A stretch of DNA of 64,000 nucleotides from Saprospiraceae bacterium (lineage in GTDB: Bacteria; Bacteroidota; Bacteroidia; Chitinophagales; Saprospiraceae), in assembly GCA_029262995.1 (NCBI GenBank), contig JAJCYH010000008.1, positions 62,001 to 126,000 of the forward strand, read 5' to 3'. How positions within the stretch are numbered: position 1 is the stretch's first letter; each line of letters opens with the position of its first letter. Below the pieces are notes generated by a model that was not told the origin of the DNA, made no database searches, and worked only from the letters and a program-made list of their open reading frames with translations. Both the position numbers and the translations under genes were made by a program. Below, one piece after another: positions 7,801 to 17,964 of this stretch.

Positions 7801-10515
7801 ATGTCACAACGCTTAGTTAAGATAGCGAAAGAATTAAATGTAGGAACTTCCACTATTGTGGAATTCCTAAGAGAAAATGGGTTTGAAATAGAAAACAAGC
7901 CTACATCTAAAGTTTCTGATGATATGTATGAAGCTTTGATCAAGGAATTCAGCAACTCCATTGCCGTAAAGGAAAAGGCAGACAAATTAGTCATTGGTAA
8001 TCGAGTGCAACCGGAACCTGGAGTGCCTGAAAAACCCGTTGCTCCTGTTAAAGTAGAAGTTGCCAAACCAGAAGAAATCAAAGAAGAGGAAAAGCCTGCT
8101 CCAGAAGAGCCAAAAGCCGAACCTGTAATTGAAAAAAAACCAAAGTCTGAATTGAAGGTTGTTGGTAAAATTGATCTTGAAGACTTAAAGCCTAAGAAGA
8201 AGGTTGAAGTTATAAAGGAAGAAACAAAGCCAGCTCCTGAAGAACCAAAAGCGAAAGAAGTTGAGCCCGAAAAGGCTAAACCGGATGAAACTGAATCAGC
8301 TCCTTCTTCAGCTCCTGAGACCTCCACAGAGATTCCCGAAGAGATGTTAAGAGCAAAAACACCGCAGCTTGCAGGACTAAAAATTCAGGGGAAAATAGAT
8401 ATAAAGAAATTTGATAAACCTAAAAAGAAACCTGAAGCTAAAGCCAAAACAGATAAAGCTTCCGGCGATAAAGACAAAAGGAGCTCCCAGCCTAAACGAA
8501 AAAGAACTCGTAAAAAAGTTACTGCACAATCCTTGATGAAAAGAAACCAGCCTGGATCTAAAGGACCTGGTAAGAAAGATGATGAAGTAAAAACAATTTC
8601 TAAAAAAGAGATTGAAGAAAAGATCAAGGCTACAATGGCCAGGATTTCTGGGGGAGCAAAAAACAAAAGACAAAAAATCCGTAGAGATAGTAGAGCAGAT
8701 AAAAGAGAAAAAGCTGAATTAATCGAACAGCAAACAGAAGAAACCGTATTAAGGTTAACAGAATTTGTGTCTGCTTCTGAATTGGCTAGTTTAATGGATG
8801 TAAGCGTTTCAGAAGTTATTACAAAATGTATGAACCTAGGTGTCATCGTTTCCATAAATCAGAGAATGGATGCCGAAATTATCGAATTGGTAGCAAATGA
8901 ATTTGGACACGATGTAGAGTTCATCTCGGTTGAAGATCAAGAGGATAATATCATCGTCATTGAAGAAGATGATCCAGACACCCTTGAACCAAGAGCGCCA
9001 ATAGTTACAGTTATGGGGCACGTTGATCACGGCAAAACCTCTCTTTTGGATTATATCCGAAATGCAAATGTGGTAGCTGGTGAAGCAGGTGGTATTACAC
9101 AGCACGTAGGTGCCTATTCCGTTTCAGTAAATGAAGGTAAAGTTACTTTCCTTGATACACCAGGTCACGAAGCCTTTACAGCGATGAGGGCCAGAGGGGC
9201 TAAAGTAACCGATATTGTGGTTGTAATAATCGCAGCTGATGATCAAATCATGCCACAAACTAAAGAAGCAATTAGTCACGCTCAAGCAGCACAAGTACCT
9301 ATCGTATTTGCAATAAATAAAATAGATAAGGAAGGTGCTGATCCTACCCGAATCAAACAACAACTTTCAGAAATGAATATCCTTGTTGAGGATTGGGGTG
9401 GTAAATATCAGTCTCAAGACATATCAGCAAAATCAGGATTAAATATTGAACTTCTCCTTGAGAAAATACTTCTTGAAGCAGAAATCCTTGAACTTAAAGC
9501 AAATCCTAATAAATATGCTGTCGGTACAGTAGTAGAGGCTTCTCTTGATAAAGGAAGAGGGTATGTAACCAAATTGCTAGTTCAAGCAGGAACCCTGAAA
9601 ATTGGGGATGCTATGGTTGCAGGCTCTTACGCTGGTAAGATTAAAGCCATGTTTAATGATAAAGGTAAGAAGATAAAAAGTGCTGGTCCTTCAACACCAG
9701 TCGCAATACTTGGTCTAGACGGAGCTCCACAGGCAGGTGAGAAGTTTAAAGTAACAGAAAAAGAACAGGAAGCTAAGTCTATCGCAACCAAGAGATCGCA
9801 GATTGAAAGAGAGCAAACCAACAGAGCTTCCAAGCGTATTAGTTTGGATGAAATCGGTAGACGTCTTGCACTAGGAACTTTCAAGGAATTGAATTTAATT
9901 GTTAAAGGTGATGTCGATGGTTCAGTAGAAGCACTTTCAGATTCGTTGATCAAATTGTCACAGGAAACTGTTCAAGTCAATGTTATTCATAAAGCGGTAG
10001 GTGCTATTGCAGAATCAGATGTATTGTTAGCGTCAGCTTCTGATGCTATCATCATTGGATTCCAAGTTAGACCTTCAGGAACGGCTAGATCAATTGCTGA
10101 AAAAGAAGGTGTTCAGATTAAGACTTATTCAATAATCTACGAGGCTATTGAAGAAATTAAAAAAGCCATTGAAGGTATGTTGGATACCATCAAAGAGGAG
10201 AAAGTTCTTGGTAATATCGAAATTAAGGAGACATATAAAATAAGTAAAATTGGTACTATAGCAGGTTGTTATGTTACTGAAGGAAAGGTGACACAAGATG
10301 CTAAAGTTAGGGTGATTAGGGATGGTATCGTTGCCTATCCAACCAAAGAAGGTGCTAATGCCGAACTTGCATCTCTTAAACGTTACAAAGATGACGTAAA
10401 AGAAGTAAGAGCTGGTATGGAATGTGGTCTGACGGTTAAAAACTATAACGATTTAAAGGTTGGAGATGTAATCGAGGCTTACGAGATCATCGAAATAAAA
10501 AGAACTTTAGAATAA
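7801..10515 (+). CDS. infB: Translation initiation factor IF-2
   Basis: GTPase that places initiator tRNA on the 30S subunit and promotes subunit joining. The 904 residues start with an IF2_N helix bundle ([34 protein letters not shown]). A low-complexity linker rich in Lys, Glu, Pro and Ala runs to about residue 310 and is followed by a second IF2_N-like segment. The G domain has G1 GHVDHGKT at 406-413, G3 DTPGHEAF and G4 NKID, and domains II-IV follow. The repeated [15 protein letters not shown] units in the linker are the likely reason an unrelated long reading frame appears on the other strand. It is the last gene of the rimP operon. Confidence 0.97.
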   Translation: MSQRLVKIAKELNVGTSTIVEFLRENGFEIENKPTSKVSDDMYEALIKEFSNSIAVKEKADKLVIGNRVQPEPGVPEKPVAPVKVEVAKPEEIKEEEKPAPEEPKAEPVIEKKPKSELKVVGKIDLEDLKPKKKVEVIKEETKPAPEEPKAKEVEPEKAKPDETESAPSSAPETSTEIPEEMLRAKTPQLAGLKIQGKIDIKKFDKPKKKPEAKAKTDKASGDKDKRSSQPKRKRTRKKVTAQSLMKRNQPGSKGPGKKDDEVKTISKKEIEEKIKATMARISGGAKNKRQKIRRDSRADKREKAELIEQQTEETVLRLTEFVSASELASLMDVSVSEVITKCMNLGVIVSINQRMDAEIIELVANEFGHDVEFISVEDQEDNIIVIEEDDPDTLEPRAPIVTVMGHVDHGKTSLLDYIRNANVVAGEAGGITQHVGAYSVSVNEGKVTFLDTPGHEAFTAMRARGAKVTDIVVVIIAADDQIMPQTKEAISHAQAAQVPIVFAINKIDKEGADPTRIKQQLSEMNILVEDWGGKYQSQDISAKSGLNIELLLEKILLEAEILELKANPNKYAVGTVVEASLDKGRGYVTKLLVQAGTLKIGDAMVAGSYAGKIKAMFNDKGKKIKSAGPSTPVAILGLDGAPQAGEKFKVTEKEQEAKSIATKRSQIEREQTNRASKRISLDEIGRRLALGTFKELNLIVKGDVDGSVEALSDSLIKLSQETVQVNVIHKAVGAIAESDVLLASASDAIIIGFQVRPSGTARSIAEKEGVQIKTYSIIYEAIEEIKKAIEGMLDTIKEEKVLGNIEIKETYKISKIGTIAGCYVTEGKVTQDAKVRVIRDGIVAYPTKEGANAELASLKRYKDDVKEVRAGMECGLTVKNYNDLKVGDVIEAYEIIEIKRTLE

Positions 10516-10540
10516 TTTATCCAATTTACTTAATAGTACT

Positions 10541-11314
10541 GTGCCAGGTATACCTCAAAACTTTGACGCATTAAAAGCATTTCTAGACCTTAAATATGTT
10601 CAATTCAATCACCAGGATTTTATCTTAGATGATCCAATTCAGATTCCTAAGTCTTATTCCCTTTTACAAGACATAGAAATTACAGCTTTATGGACCGCAT
10701 TGCTTTCTTGGGGTCAAAGGAAAACTATTATCAACAAGTGTGGTGAACTCTTTGCATTAATGGATAATGCGCCTTATGACTTTATTATAAATCATAAAGA
10801 GTCAGACCGTAAAGTCTTTTCAAATTTTAAACACCGCACTTTTCAGTATACTGATACACTATATTTCCTTGAATTTTTTCAATGGTACTATTCAAAAAAC
10901 GATACGCTTGAAGATTTTTTTCTTAAATATTCAACGATCGAATCGGCATTGACAGATTTTCATAATTATTTTTTTCAACTTGATAATGCACCGAAAAGAA
11001 CAAGAAAACATATAGCCTCTCCAGAGCGAAACTCTACCTGTAAAAGATTAAATATGTTTTTAAGGTGGATGGTCCGAAAGGATGAGAATGCTGTTGATTT
11101 CGGTTTGTGGAGCAAGATTCAACCCTCCATTTTGATGATGCCACTTGATGTTCACGTTGAAAGAGTAGCAAGGAAATTAAATCTACTTAAGCGAAAGCAA
11201 AGAGATTGGAAAGCTGTTGTCGAACTAACAAATTCCCTTAGACAATTTGATCCAAGTGACCCCGTTAAATACGATTTTGCATTATTCGGATTAGGTGTTA
11301 TCCATGAATTATAA
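10541..11314 (+). CDS. TIGR02757 / DUF2400 family protein
   Basis: A 257-residue member of the DUF2400 (TIGR02757) family, common in Bacteroidota and of unknown biochemical function. Recognisable features are the start with YVQFNHQDFILDDPIQIP, the ALWTALLSWGQRKTIINK helix, a region with SPERNSTCKRLNMFLRWMVRKD, and LMMPLDVHVERVARKLNLLKRKQRDWK, whose DVHVxRVxRxLxLxxR pattern resembles HhH-type DNA-glycosylase folds. The start is GTG at 10541, 25 bases after infB, so readthrough from that operon is possible. Its 3' end overlaps the convergent DUF4783 gene by 6 bases, so no separate terminator exists between them. Conserved but uncharacterised. Confidence 0.82.
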   Translation: MPGIPQNFDALKAFLDLKYVQFNHQDFILDDPIQIPKSYSLLQDIEITALWTALLSWGQRKTIINKCGELFALMDNAPYDFIINHKESDRKVFSNFKHRTFQYTDTLYFLEFFQWYYSKNDTLEDFFLKYSTIESALTDFHNYFFQLDNAPKRTRKHIASPERNSTCKRLNMFLRWMVRKDENAVDFGLWSKIQPSILMMPLDVHVERVARKLNLLKRKQRDWKAVVELTNSLRQFDPSDPVKYDFALFGLGVIHEL

Positions 11315-11704
11315 TGCTTTTCTGAATTTAATAGTAGAAACTATACTCCTAGAGCCTACACTTTTGGTATATAGAAATATACGCAAACTGTTTCCGGAAG
11401 CATTATAGGCCTTCAATATTTGATAATTTGCATCACTCCCTTCTGATTCTCCTTGATGCATACGTTCCCATTTCACAGGATTGAATTTTGCCAAATGCTT
11501 TTTGATAATATTTAATGCTTCTTCTTTCTTATAAGCAACTTTTTTCCTGTCAATTTCAATGGTTATAGTATCATCTAAATGTTTTGCAAAAGTATTATAT
11601 GATTTGCTTTCAAGCAAATAATTGAAATCTTGAGCATTTCCAGATTGATGATTATAACCAACAAAACAGAAAATTAATATCGTACAATTAATTATTTTAT
11701 TCAT
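11309..11704 (-). CDS. DUF4783 family exported protein
   Basis: A 131-residue protein with an N-terminal signal segment (MNKIINCTILIFCFVGYNHQSGNAQ, probable cleavage after Ala24). The rest resembles the DUF4783 family of Bacteroidota: LLESKSYNTFAKHLDDTITIEI, then YKKEEALNIIKKHLAKFNP and a C-terminal sheet ending in STIKFRK. The fold resembles NTF2-like or cystatin-like alpha+beta proteins. It probably lies in the periplasm and its function is not known. In many Bacteroidota genomes this family sits near nadC, but here nadC is 30 kb away. Its 3' end overlaps the DUF2400 gene by 6 bases. Confidence 0.75.
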   Translation of the reverse strand: MNKIINCTILIFCFVGYNHQSGNAQDFNYLLESKSYNTFAKHLDDTITIEIDRKKVAYKKEEALNIIKKHLAKFNPVKWERMHQGESEGSDANYQILKAYNASGNSLRIFLYTKSVGSRSIVSTIKFRKAL

Positions 11705-11833
11705 AACAGAGTATTCTATTCAATCTATCCAACGAAAGCTTTGGTGATTCCGTTTTCCACGTACTGATAAATATATGTTAAAGAAACGTAGTCTCTTATA
11801 GCTTTGTTACAGTTTTGAAATTTTATTTTGGTC

Positions 11834-11863
11834 TTTGAAGATTGCAATAGTAATCTAAATTTG
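11834..11863 (+). promoter_or_regulatory. Promoter of gpmI
   Basis: TTTG at 11834-11837, an 18-base spacer and TAAATTTG at 11856-11863 match the Bacteroidota consensus. Transcription would begin near 11870, so any upstream in-frame start (11828) is excluded and ATG 11882 is the start. Confidence 0.7.
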
Positions 11864-11881
11864 CATTTTAATAATAATAAT

Positions 11882-13399
11882 ATGAAAAATAGAAAGGTGA
11901 TTTTGTGCATTTTGGACGGGTGGGGACATGGAAAGATACCTGAAGTGAGTGCTTTGGCTCGAGCCAATACGCCTTATGTAGATGAATTGTATAAGAGATA
12001 TCCCAATGCTGAATTAGTTACCTTTGGAGGACAAGTAGGCTTGCCTGATGGACAGATGGGGAATTCTGAAGTTGGGCACCTCAATATTGGGGCCGGTAGA
12101 GTAGTCTATCAAGAACTTGCTCGAATTAATAAAGCTGTTAGAGAAGACGAATTAGAATCAAATCATGAATTTAAGAGACTGATTGATTATGCAATTTCAA
12201 ATAATAAACCTGTTCACCTTCTTGGATTATTATCCGATGGGGGCGTTCATTCACATATAGATCATATTATTGAATTGGCCAATAAACTAAGCTCTAAAAA
12301 TATTAATTGCTATCTACATATGTTTTTGGATGGTAGAGATACTTCTCCTACCGCTGGACTAACATATTTGACTGAATTGACAAGTCAATTAAATGATAAG
12401 GCTCAAGTCGTCAGCGTAATAGGACGATATTATGCCATGGATAGGGATAAGAGATGGGAACGCATCAAGAAGGCTTATGATCTTTTGACAAAAGGAATTG
12501 GAGAACAAACCAACGCCTTGATTGATGCCGTAAAAGGCTATTATGACAAGCAAGTGACAGATGAATTTATGGAGCCAATAAAACTAGGAGGAAAAGAATT
12601 TGGTACTATTCAAGATGGTGATGCTGTATTATTTACAAATTTTAGAACAGATAGACCTCGTCAATTAACAAAAGTGCTTACACAAGAAAATTTTCCTAAA
12701 TATGACATGTCAACTAAAGAATTATACTATGTAACCATGACGGAATATGATGAGCATTATAAAAACGTACATGTATTGTTTACCAAGGCTAAAATAAAAA
12801 ATACTTTGGGAGAGGTAATTTCCAACAATGGTTTAAGACAGTTAAGGATTGCAGAAACAGAAAAATATCCTCATGTGACTTTTTTCTTTTCAGGAGGAAG
12901 AGAAGAAGCTTTTGAAGGGGAAAAAAGATGTTTGGTCAATTCTCCAAAGGTGGCTACTTATGATCTGCAACCAGAAATGAGTGCTGGAGAAATTACAACT
13001 AGGCTTACACGTATTATTAAGGAGGATTCCCCCGATCTGATAATTCTCAATTATGCAAATGCGGACATGGTTGGACATACAGGTGTTTTTGACGCTGCCG
13101 TTAAAGCAGCAGAAACTCTAGATAGTTGCTTGTCCCAATTAATACCCGAAGCTTTGAAACATAATTATATAAGCATTATTATAGCTGATCATGGCAATTC
13201 TGATATTATGATTAATAAAGATGGTTCTCCTCATACAGCCCATACCACTAATCCTGTACCCATAATTGTTTTGGATCCTGAAAACAAAGTAACTCAGGTT
13301 AAGTCTGGTAAATTAGCAGATATTGCGCCTACTATTCTCTATTTGATGGGCATAGAAATACCTGATGAAATGACTGGTGAAATTCTGGTAAATCATTAA
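11882..13399 (+). CDS. gpmI: 2,3-bisphosphoglycerate-independent phosphoglycerate mutase
   Basis: Interconverts 3- and 2-phosphoglycerate in glycolysis and gluconeogenesis, a manganese enzyme of the alkaline phosphatase superfamily. The protein has 505 residues. It opens with KVILCILDGWGHG (metal-binding Asp) and has the phosphoserine nucleophile in GQMGNSEVGHLNIGAGR (Ser62). The phosphotransferase insert carries FLDGRDTSP and GRYYAMDRDKRWER. The C-terminal metal sites are NYANADMVGHTG and IADHGNSD followed by HTAHTTNPVP. The start at ATG 11882 is fixed by a promoter just upstream. It is a single-gene unit; a terminator follows after the mini-gene downstream. Confidence 0.97.
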   Translation: MKNRKVILCILDGWGHGKIPEVSALARANTPYVDELYKRYPNAELVTFGGQVGLPDGQMGNSEVGHLNIGAGRVVYQELARINKAVREDELESNHEFKRLIDYAISNNKPVHLLGLLSDGGVHSHIDHIIELANKLSSKNINCYLHMFLDGRDTSPTAGLTYLTELTSQLNDKAQVVSVIGRYYAMDRDKRWERIKKAYDLLTKGIGEQTNALIDAVKGYYDKQVTDEFMEPIKLGGKEFGTIQDGDAVLFTNFRTDRPRQLTKVLTQENFPKYDMSTKELYYVTMTEYDEHYKNVHVLFTKAKIKNTLGEVISNNGLRQLRIAETEKYPHVTFFFSGGREEAFEGEKRCLVNSPKVATYDLQPEMSAGEITTRLTRIIKEDSPDLIILNYANADMVGHTGVFDAAVKAAETLDSCLSQLIPEALKHNYISIIIADHGNSDIMINKDGSPHTAHTTNPVPIIVLDPENKVTQVKSGKLADIAPTILYLMGIEIPDEMTGEILVNH

Positions 13400-13471
13400 T
13401 TTTTCACAAAGCATGAATTGACAAATATTGTCTTGATTAAAAACTAAAATCATAAAATATATATCAAGCTA

Positions 13472-13502
13472 TTGTATATTTAAGAAATATTGCTTATCTT
13501 TT
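13472..13502 (+). promoter_or_regulatory. Possible promoter of the 28-residue mini-gene
   Basis: TTG at 13472-13474, a 20-base spacer and TATCTTTT at 13495-13502, one base off TAnnTTTG. It predicts a transcript starting about 15 bases before the mini-gene ATG. Confidence 0.4.
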
Positions 13503-13522
13503 CTGTAATAAAAATTCTATCT

Positions 13523-13609
13523 ATGACAATATTTTACATTATTCTTGCATTTTTTGCGTGTGCCTTTATGTTTACATATTTCATGTATAAAAAAAATGTG
13601 GACGCATAA
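13523..13609 (+). CDS. Candidate 28-residue single-pass membrane mini-protein
   Basis: A short frame, ATG 13523 to TAA 13607-13609, encodes 28 residues: a hydrophobic helix rich in Ile, Phe, Ala and Met over about residues 3-22 followed by a positive tail YKKNVDA. That is the usual look of a small inner-membrane protein with a cytoplasmic C-terminus. A near-consensus promoter lies 21 bases upstream and a strong intrinsic terminator begins 44 bases downstream, so the gene has a complete transcription unit between gpmI and the convergent DUF2461 gene. No family is recognised. It could still be a chance frame within the gpmI 3' region. Confidence 0.45.
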   Translation: MTIFYIILAFFACAFMFTYFMYKKNVDA

Positions 13610-13652
13610 ATCACCAATTAAATGAAAAAATGTACAGTGAAAATCAAAAGTT

Positions 13653-13688
13653 AAAGAGGTGAAAAAATGAATTTTTTACCTCTTTTTT
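13653..13688 (+). terminator. Intrinsic terminator, probably bidirectional
   Basis: A long stem pairs AAAGAGGT and following A-rich bases (13653-13668) with the T-rich arm ending ACCTCTTTTTT (13671-13688). The T-run on the plus strand suits gpmI and the mini-gene. On the minus strand the tail is less T-rich but can serve the convergent DUF2461 gene, whose stop codon lies in the 3' arm. Confidence 0.75.
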
Positions 13689-14364
13689 ATGACTCATATA
13701 GAGGAATACCATTCAAATCATGAGTTAAGATATCTGTCATATAGTCAAAAAATGGTATCATAGCGTTATAGCCTTTCACAAGTTCTTTCATAAAATTATC
13801 CTGACAGACTTCCTTGTCAGTAAAGACTTTCTTAATAATAAATTGCTTATACTGGATATGTTCCAAAGCTGGATCGTTTTTATCAAATCCTCTTGGTGCA
13901 GAACTTAATTTTTCACCATAAAGTTGACCAAAATTAGACTTGAAGGCTTTTGAATTCAACACCTTTTCTAAGCGTTTCTTATCACTAGAAATATGCGATC
14001 TTATTAATTTCAAATCGGAAGGTTCTGGATTCCAAAAGCCCCCGGCAAGCATAGTATCTCCAGGTGTAATTCTAAGGTAATAGCCACCTCTTCTAAAAGC
14101 ACCTTCCCTACTCATAGACATTGAAATATGTGTGTTATAGGGTGTTTTATCTTTTGAAAACCTCACATCTCGATAAATTCTGAAAAGTTTAGTTTTTTCT
14201 ATAACATCATGCTTGTTCATTTCATTTTCAAGTCCTGCAAGGAATTCCTTTGCATTCGTCTTTACTTCTTCATAGTCTTTAGAATGATCTTTAAACCATT
14301 CCCTATTGTTGTTTTTGGACAGATCATTAAGAAACTTTAAAGTCGACTTTTGAATGGTTGCCAT
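13687..14364 (-). CDS. DUF2461 (TIGR02453) family protein
   Basis: A 225-residue cytoplasmic protein of the DUF2461 family, widespread and of unknown function. Hallmarks are TLKFLNDLSKNNNREWFKDHSKDYEE at the N-terminus, then LFRIYRDVRFSKDKTPYNTHISMSM, which is the best-conserved stretch (RDVRFSKDKTPY), and GGYYLRITPGDTMLAGGFWNPEP. No signal peptide or membrane segment is seen. It is transcribed toward the terminator shared with gpmI. A 43-base gap separates it from typA, so it may be the distal gene of a typA transcript. No catalytic residues can be assigned. Confidence 0.85.
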   Translation of the reverse strand: MATIQKSTLKFLNDLSKNNNREWFKDHSKDYEEVKTNAKEFLAGLENEMNKHDVIEKTKLFRIYRDVRFSKDKTPYNTHISMSMSREGAFRRGGYYLRITPGDTMLAGGFWNPEPSDLKLIRSHISSDKKRLEKVLNSKAFKSNFGQLYGEKLSSAPRGFDKNDPALEHIQYKQFIIKKVFTDKEVCQDNFMKELVKGYNAMIPFFDYMTDILTHDLNGIPLYES

Positions 14365-14407
14365 GGCATTAGATATTGATATTTGGAAACAGTAATTCTT
14401 CTATTTA

Positions 14408-16180
14408 TCAAGAATGATGAATCTTTCTCATTCTTAAGTTTAACGGCGTAACTTCAAGATACTCATCTTCTCTGATATACTCCATTGCCTCCTCCAAAGA
14501 AAAAACAAGTTTTGGTGCAATTTTATTAGCATCGTCAGATCCTGAAGCTCGCATATTTGTTAACTTCTTACCTTTAATAACATTAACATCCATATCGCCT
14601 TCCCTGGTATTCTCACCAATAACTTGGCCTTTGTATACTTTTTCTCCTGGATCAATAAAGAATCTACCCCTATCTTGTAATCTATCGATTGCAAAGGCTA
14701 ATGCTTGACCTTCCATTCCAGATACAATCGATCCTTTAAATCTTGAAGGTATCTCACCTTTAAAATCTTCATAGGCCTTAAACCTATGAGTCATTACAGC
14801 TTTTCCAGATGTCGCTGTGAGCATATTATTTCTCAACCCAATTAGTCCTCTAGATGGTATATCAAACTCAAGATGCTGTACATCTCCTTTTGGCTCCATG
14901 ATATTAAGCATACCTTTTTTCTGCGTAACCATTTCGATAACTTTTCCAGCAAATTCTTCTGATACATCAACGACCAACGATTCCACGGGCTCCTGTTTTC
15001 TTCCTTCTTCTGATTCCTTAAAAATCACTTCTGGTTTACCTACCTGTAATTCATAGCCTTCCCTTCTCATTGTCTCTATTAATACAGACAAATGAAGAAT
15101 TCCTCTTCCAAAAACTGTAAACTTGTCCTCAGAGTCCATATCCTTTACTCTTAAGGCAAGGTTTTTTTCCGTTTCTTTATATAACCTGTCTCTTAAATGT
15201 CTAGAGGTAACAAACTTACCTTCCTTACCAAAAAATGGAGAATTGTTAATGGTAAACAACATAGACATAGTCGGTTCATCTACTTTTATCCTTTTTATGG
15301 CTTCTGGGTTTTCAAGATCTGCTATGGTATCTCCTATATCAAATGCATCCAATCCTACGATAGCACAAATATCTCCACTTCTCGCTTTGTCAACCTTTGT
15401 TTTGCCCAATCCGTCAAACAGAAATAATTCTTTTATTCTGACTTTCTTTTTGACATCATCTTTTAAACATAACATATAGTCTTTACCCGATTCAATATAG
15501 CCTCTCCATATTCTGCCTATGGCTATCCTTCCAGTAAAATTGGAATAATCCAATGAAGTAATCTGCATTTGGGAAGGCCCCTCCTTAAATGGTGCTTCAG
15601 GAATGTGGTCCATAACAGCTTGCAGTAATGGGAAAATATCAGTTGTTTTTTTATTGGCGTCAAAACTCATCCAACCGAATTTCGAAGACCCAAATAAAGT
15701 GACAAAATCAAGTTGTTCTTCTGTAGCACCCAAATTAAACATAAGATCAAAAACATCACTTTGAACTTCTTCTGGTTTGCAATTTTCTTTATCTACCTTA
15801 TTGATAACCAAAATTGGTTTTAGACCCAACTCGATCGCTTTGCCTAAAACGAATCTTGTTTGTGGCATAGCACCTTCGAATGCATCAACCAGCAATAATA
15901 CGCCATCTGCCATTTTTAAGACACGTTCAACTTCACCTCCAAAATCTGCGTGACCTGGTGTATCAATGATGTTTATTTTAACACCATTGTACATAGCAGA
16001 TACATTTTTAGACGTTATTGTGATTCCTCTTTCTCTTTCGAGGTCCATATTATCCAAAATGAGGTCTTGTTTGTCTTTTCTTTCATCTAAAACTTGACAA
16101 GCCTCGATGATTTTATCAACCAGTGTGGTTTTACCATGATCGACGTGTGCTATTATAGCAATGTTTCTTATGCTTTGCAT
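14408..16180 (-). CDS. typA: Translational GTPase TypA/BipA
   Basis: Ribosome-associated GTPase of the EF-G/LepA group, involved in 50S assembly and stress or cold adaptation. The 590 residues begin with [21 protein letters not shown] (G1 at about 11-20). They then show [11 protein letters not shown] (G2), [21 protein letters not shown] (G3) and [13 protein letters not shown] (G4). Domain II, an EF-G-like domain with [17 protein letters not shown], and the BipA-specific C-terminal domain ([36 protein letters not shown]) follow. Length and motifs are complete. The 5' region ends in CATCTTTG about 16 bases before the start, one base off the -7 consensus. The assignment is secure. Confidence 0.97.
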   Translation of the reverse strand: MQSIRNIAIIAHVDHGKTTLVDKIIEACQVLDERKDKQDLILDNMDLERERGITITSKNVSAMYNGVKINIIDTPGHADFGGEVERVLKMADGVLLLVDAFEGAMPQTRFVLGKAIELGLKPILVINKVDKENCKPEEVQSDVFDLMFNLGATEEQLDFVTLFGSSKFGWMSFDANKKTTDIFPLLQAVMDHIPEAPFKEGPSQMQITSLDYSNFTGRIAIGRIWRGYIESGKDYMLCLKDDVKKKVRIKELFLFDGLGKTKVDKARSGDICAIVGLDAFDIGDTIADLENPEAIKRIKVDEPTMSMLFTINNSPFFGKEGKFVTSRHLRDRLYKETEKNLALRVKDMDSEDKFTVFGRGILHLSVLIETMRREGYELQVGKPEVIFKESEEGRKQEPVESLVVDVSEEFAGKVIEMVTQKKGMLNIMEPKGDVQHLEFDIPSRGLIGLRNNMLTATSGKAVMTHRFKAYEDFKGEIPSRFKGSIVSGMEGQALAFAIDRLQDRGRFFIDPGEKVYKGQVIGENTREGDMDVNVIKGKKLTNMRASGSDDANKIAPKLVFSLEEAMEYIREDEYLEVTPLNLRMRKIHHS

Positions 16181-16286
16181 TTTTCAAATTGAGGTGCAAA
16201 GATGATAAAATTATTACTTGTATGTCCAGCATTTTTTTTCAGGCTAAAAAATGTATTTTTAATACTAAAGAGGGCCTGAAATACAC

Positions 16287-16558
16287 ATGAATATAAATGT
16301 CTTTTTTGTGTTCTTTCTGATTATCAGCAGTTGTACCCAAAGTTGAATATTAACAGGCAGGTTCATAAGAGACAACTTCGATTGATATTGTTGAAATGAT
16401 GTTCGATAAAGAGTGGAATGGCACACTCCTGGCTTCCAATTGACCAATATTACCATGGGAAATCGGATTCTAAGCTTGATTTTCAAAGCACTTATAAACA
16501 GAGGATTGATCTATGCAGGAATATTTGGTGAATTTGTTCTTGGTAGGTTAATAAGAAT
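16287..16558 (+). pseudogene. Probable relic of a small lipoprotein gene
   Basis: ATG 16287 opens a 19-residue lipoprotein signal segment (MNINVFFVFFLIISSC, lipobox IISSC) that stops at TGA 16344. Protein-like segments continue in other frames: DIVEMMFDKEWNGTLLASN in the +1 frame from 16384, and DQYYHGKSDSKLDFQSTYKQ in the +2 frame from 16442. Together they look like a 70-90 residue lipoprotein broken by a stop and at least two frameshifts. The other frames here give only short, unconvincing products. No family can be named. Alternatively the signal-like start is coincidence in A/T-rich sequence. Confidence 0.35.
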
Positions 16559-16560
16559 TC

Positions 16561-17829
16561 CTAAATATCTAAGCCTAAAACTTCATCAGGATCTACTTTT
16601 ACTACTCTTAGGATTTCTATTTTAGTATCATCCACTTTTTCAATGATGAACTTATAGTCTCCTAGAATAACTTCTTGCCCTAACTCAGGAATGGTTTCGG
16701 ATGTCATTACAACGTAACCCGAGATGGTTTGAAATTGGCCTTCAGGCAAATTAAATTCAGGAAATTTTTCTTTGATAAAATCGATTTCCAATCTTCCCGA
16801 TAACAGATATTCATTTTCATTTATTTTCTCAAGGATATGTTCTTCTTCATCATGCTCATCCTCGATTTCGCCAAAGATTTCTTCTAGGATATCTTCTAAA
16901 GTTATAATTCCGGCAGTGCCACCAAACTCATCCACGACACAGGCAATTGATGTTCCTTCTTTCATGAATTGTAACATAAGGTCCTTAAGGTTCATTACCT
17001 CTGGCACATATAATATGTTCAAAATTATCTCTTGTAAACTGGAGGGATTGGTTAAAAGCTGCTGATGGTGTATGTAGCCAACAATATTTTCTATTTCTCC
17101 GTCAATAACCAGAATTCTTGATAATCTTGATTCTTTAAAAACTTCAACGACTTCATCTATCGTGGCTAATTTGTCAATGCTTACAATTTCAGGTCTAGGA
17201 ACCATACATTGACCAACCGTATTATGACCAAGGTTCAATGCATTGGTTAAGATTTCCTTATCGATTTCATCTTGGTCATCACTTAAGCTATCAGCAATGA
17301 AATGTTCAAGATCTAGTCTTGTCAGAGCATTTTCTGCGTTTGCTGCCGATACTCTAAATATTTTGGTTAAAATAAAGTTGGAAGTTAAAGTCATAAAGAA
17401 AGTAGGAATGGCCAGTAGTATCTTGAAAAAAGCCAGAGGATAAGCAAAAATGAATAAGGCTTTATTTGAATACATTCCAAAAAATGTTTTTGGTAAAAAC
17501 TCGCCAAAAATGAGAACAACAACAGTTATTATTAATGTGTAGATTATCAAGGCAGTAAATCCTTCTCCCAAGTAAGGTTCAATAAAAGGAGATATTAATT
17601 GAGTGGAGAAAAAGGTAAATGCAACAAGTGCAATGTTGTTACCAACTAACATAGAACTTAAAAAGCCTTCACGATCCTCATAAAACTTAGAAATAATTAA
17701 ACCCCTAGGCGTGTTTTGTTCCTTTTTTACTGCTATGCCTAATTTATTGGCAGAAACAAAGGCTATTTCTGAGCCAGAAAAAAAAGCTGATAGAATTAAG
17801 AAAACGAGGATGCTCGTTATTAATGCCAT
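16561..17829 (-). CDS. CNNM/HlyC-CorC family membrane protein (GldE-like)
   Basis: A 422-residue protein with an N-terminal DUF21/CNNM transmembrane domain and a cytoplasmic CBS pair. The membrane part starts ALITSILVFLILSAFFSGSEIAFVSANKL and has about four helices up to residue 150. The CBS pair is seen in VPRPEIVSIDKLATIDEVVEVFKESRLSRILVIDG and ACVVDEFGGTAGIITLEDILEEIFGEIEDE, and a CorC_HlyC FAD-like domain ends the protein. The family exports Mg or Co ions; the Bacteroidota gliding protein GldE belongs to the same architecture and size, so GldE is a possible identity. It is divergent from rlmN. A precise name cannot be given without a tree. Confidence 0.85.
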   Translation of the reverse strand: MALITSILVFLILSAFFSGSEIAFVSANKLGIAVKKEQNTPRGLIISKFYEDREGFLSSMLVGNNIALVAFTFFSTQLISPFIEPYLGEGFTALIIYTLIITVVVLIFGEFLPKTFFGMYSNKALFIFAYPLAFFKILLAIPTFFMTLTSNFILTKIFRVSAANAENALTRLDLEHFIADSLSDDQDEIDKEILTNALNLGHNTVGQCMVPRPEIVSIDKLATIDEVVEVFKESRLSRILVIDGEIENIVGYIHHQQLLTNPSSLQEIILNILYVPEVMNLKDLMLQFMKEGTSIACVVDEFGGTAGIITLEDILEEIFGEIEDEHDEEEHILEKINENEYLLSGRLEIDFIKEKFPEFNLPEGQFQTISGYVVMTSETIPELGQEVILGDYKFIIEKVDDTKIEILRVVKVDPDEVLGLDI

Positions 17830-17941
17830 AGAATTTATTATTTGACAAATTTACATTAAAAGATGGTTTGAATGGTTGTGATGTTTTAAGATTTCAGTCC
17901 TTCGCAATGTTCTTTCTCCAACTTCTCTTCTTTTATTGATC

Positions 17942-17949
17942 TATTTTTG
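17942..17949 (+). promoter_or_regulatory. -7 promoter element of rlmN
   Basis: TATTTTTG matches TAnnTTTG. It covers the TTG at 17947 that opens the longest reading frame, so that TTG cannot be the translation start. No good -33 element is visible. Confidence 0.5.
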
Positions 17950-17964
17950 CACAAAGTTTTTGAA

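Noticed and set aside
8377-8855. Long reading frames on the minus strand opposite infB
   Set aside because: They mirror the Lys/Glu/Pro/Ala-rich linker of IF-2, giving Ser/Phe/Leu-rich products without family features.
16265-16486. A 73-codon minus-strand frame
   Set aside because: No family or signal is seen; the plus-strand relic with a lipoprotein signal explains this stretch better.
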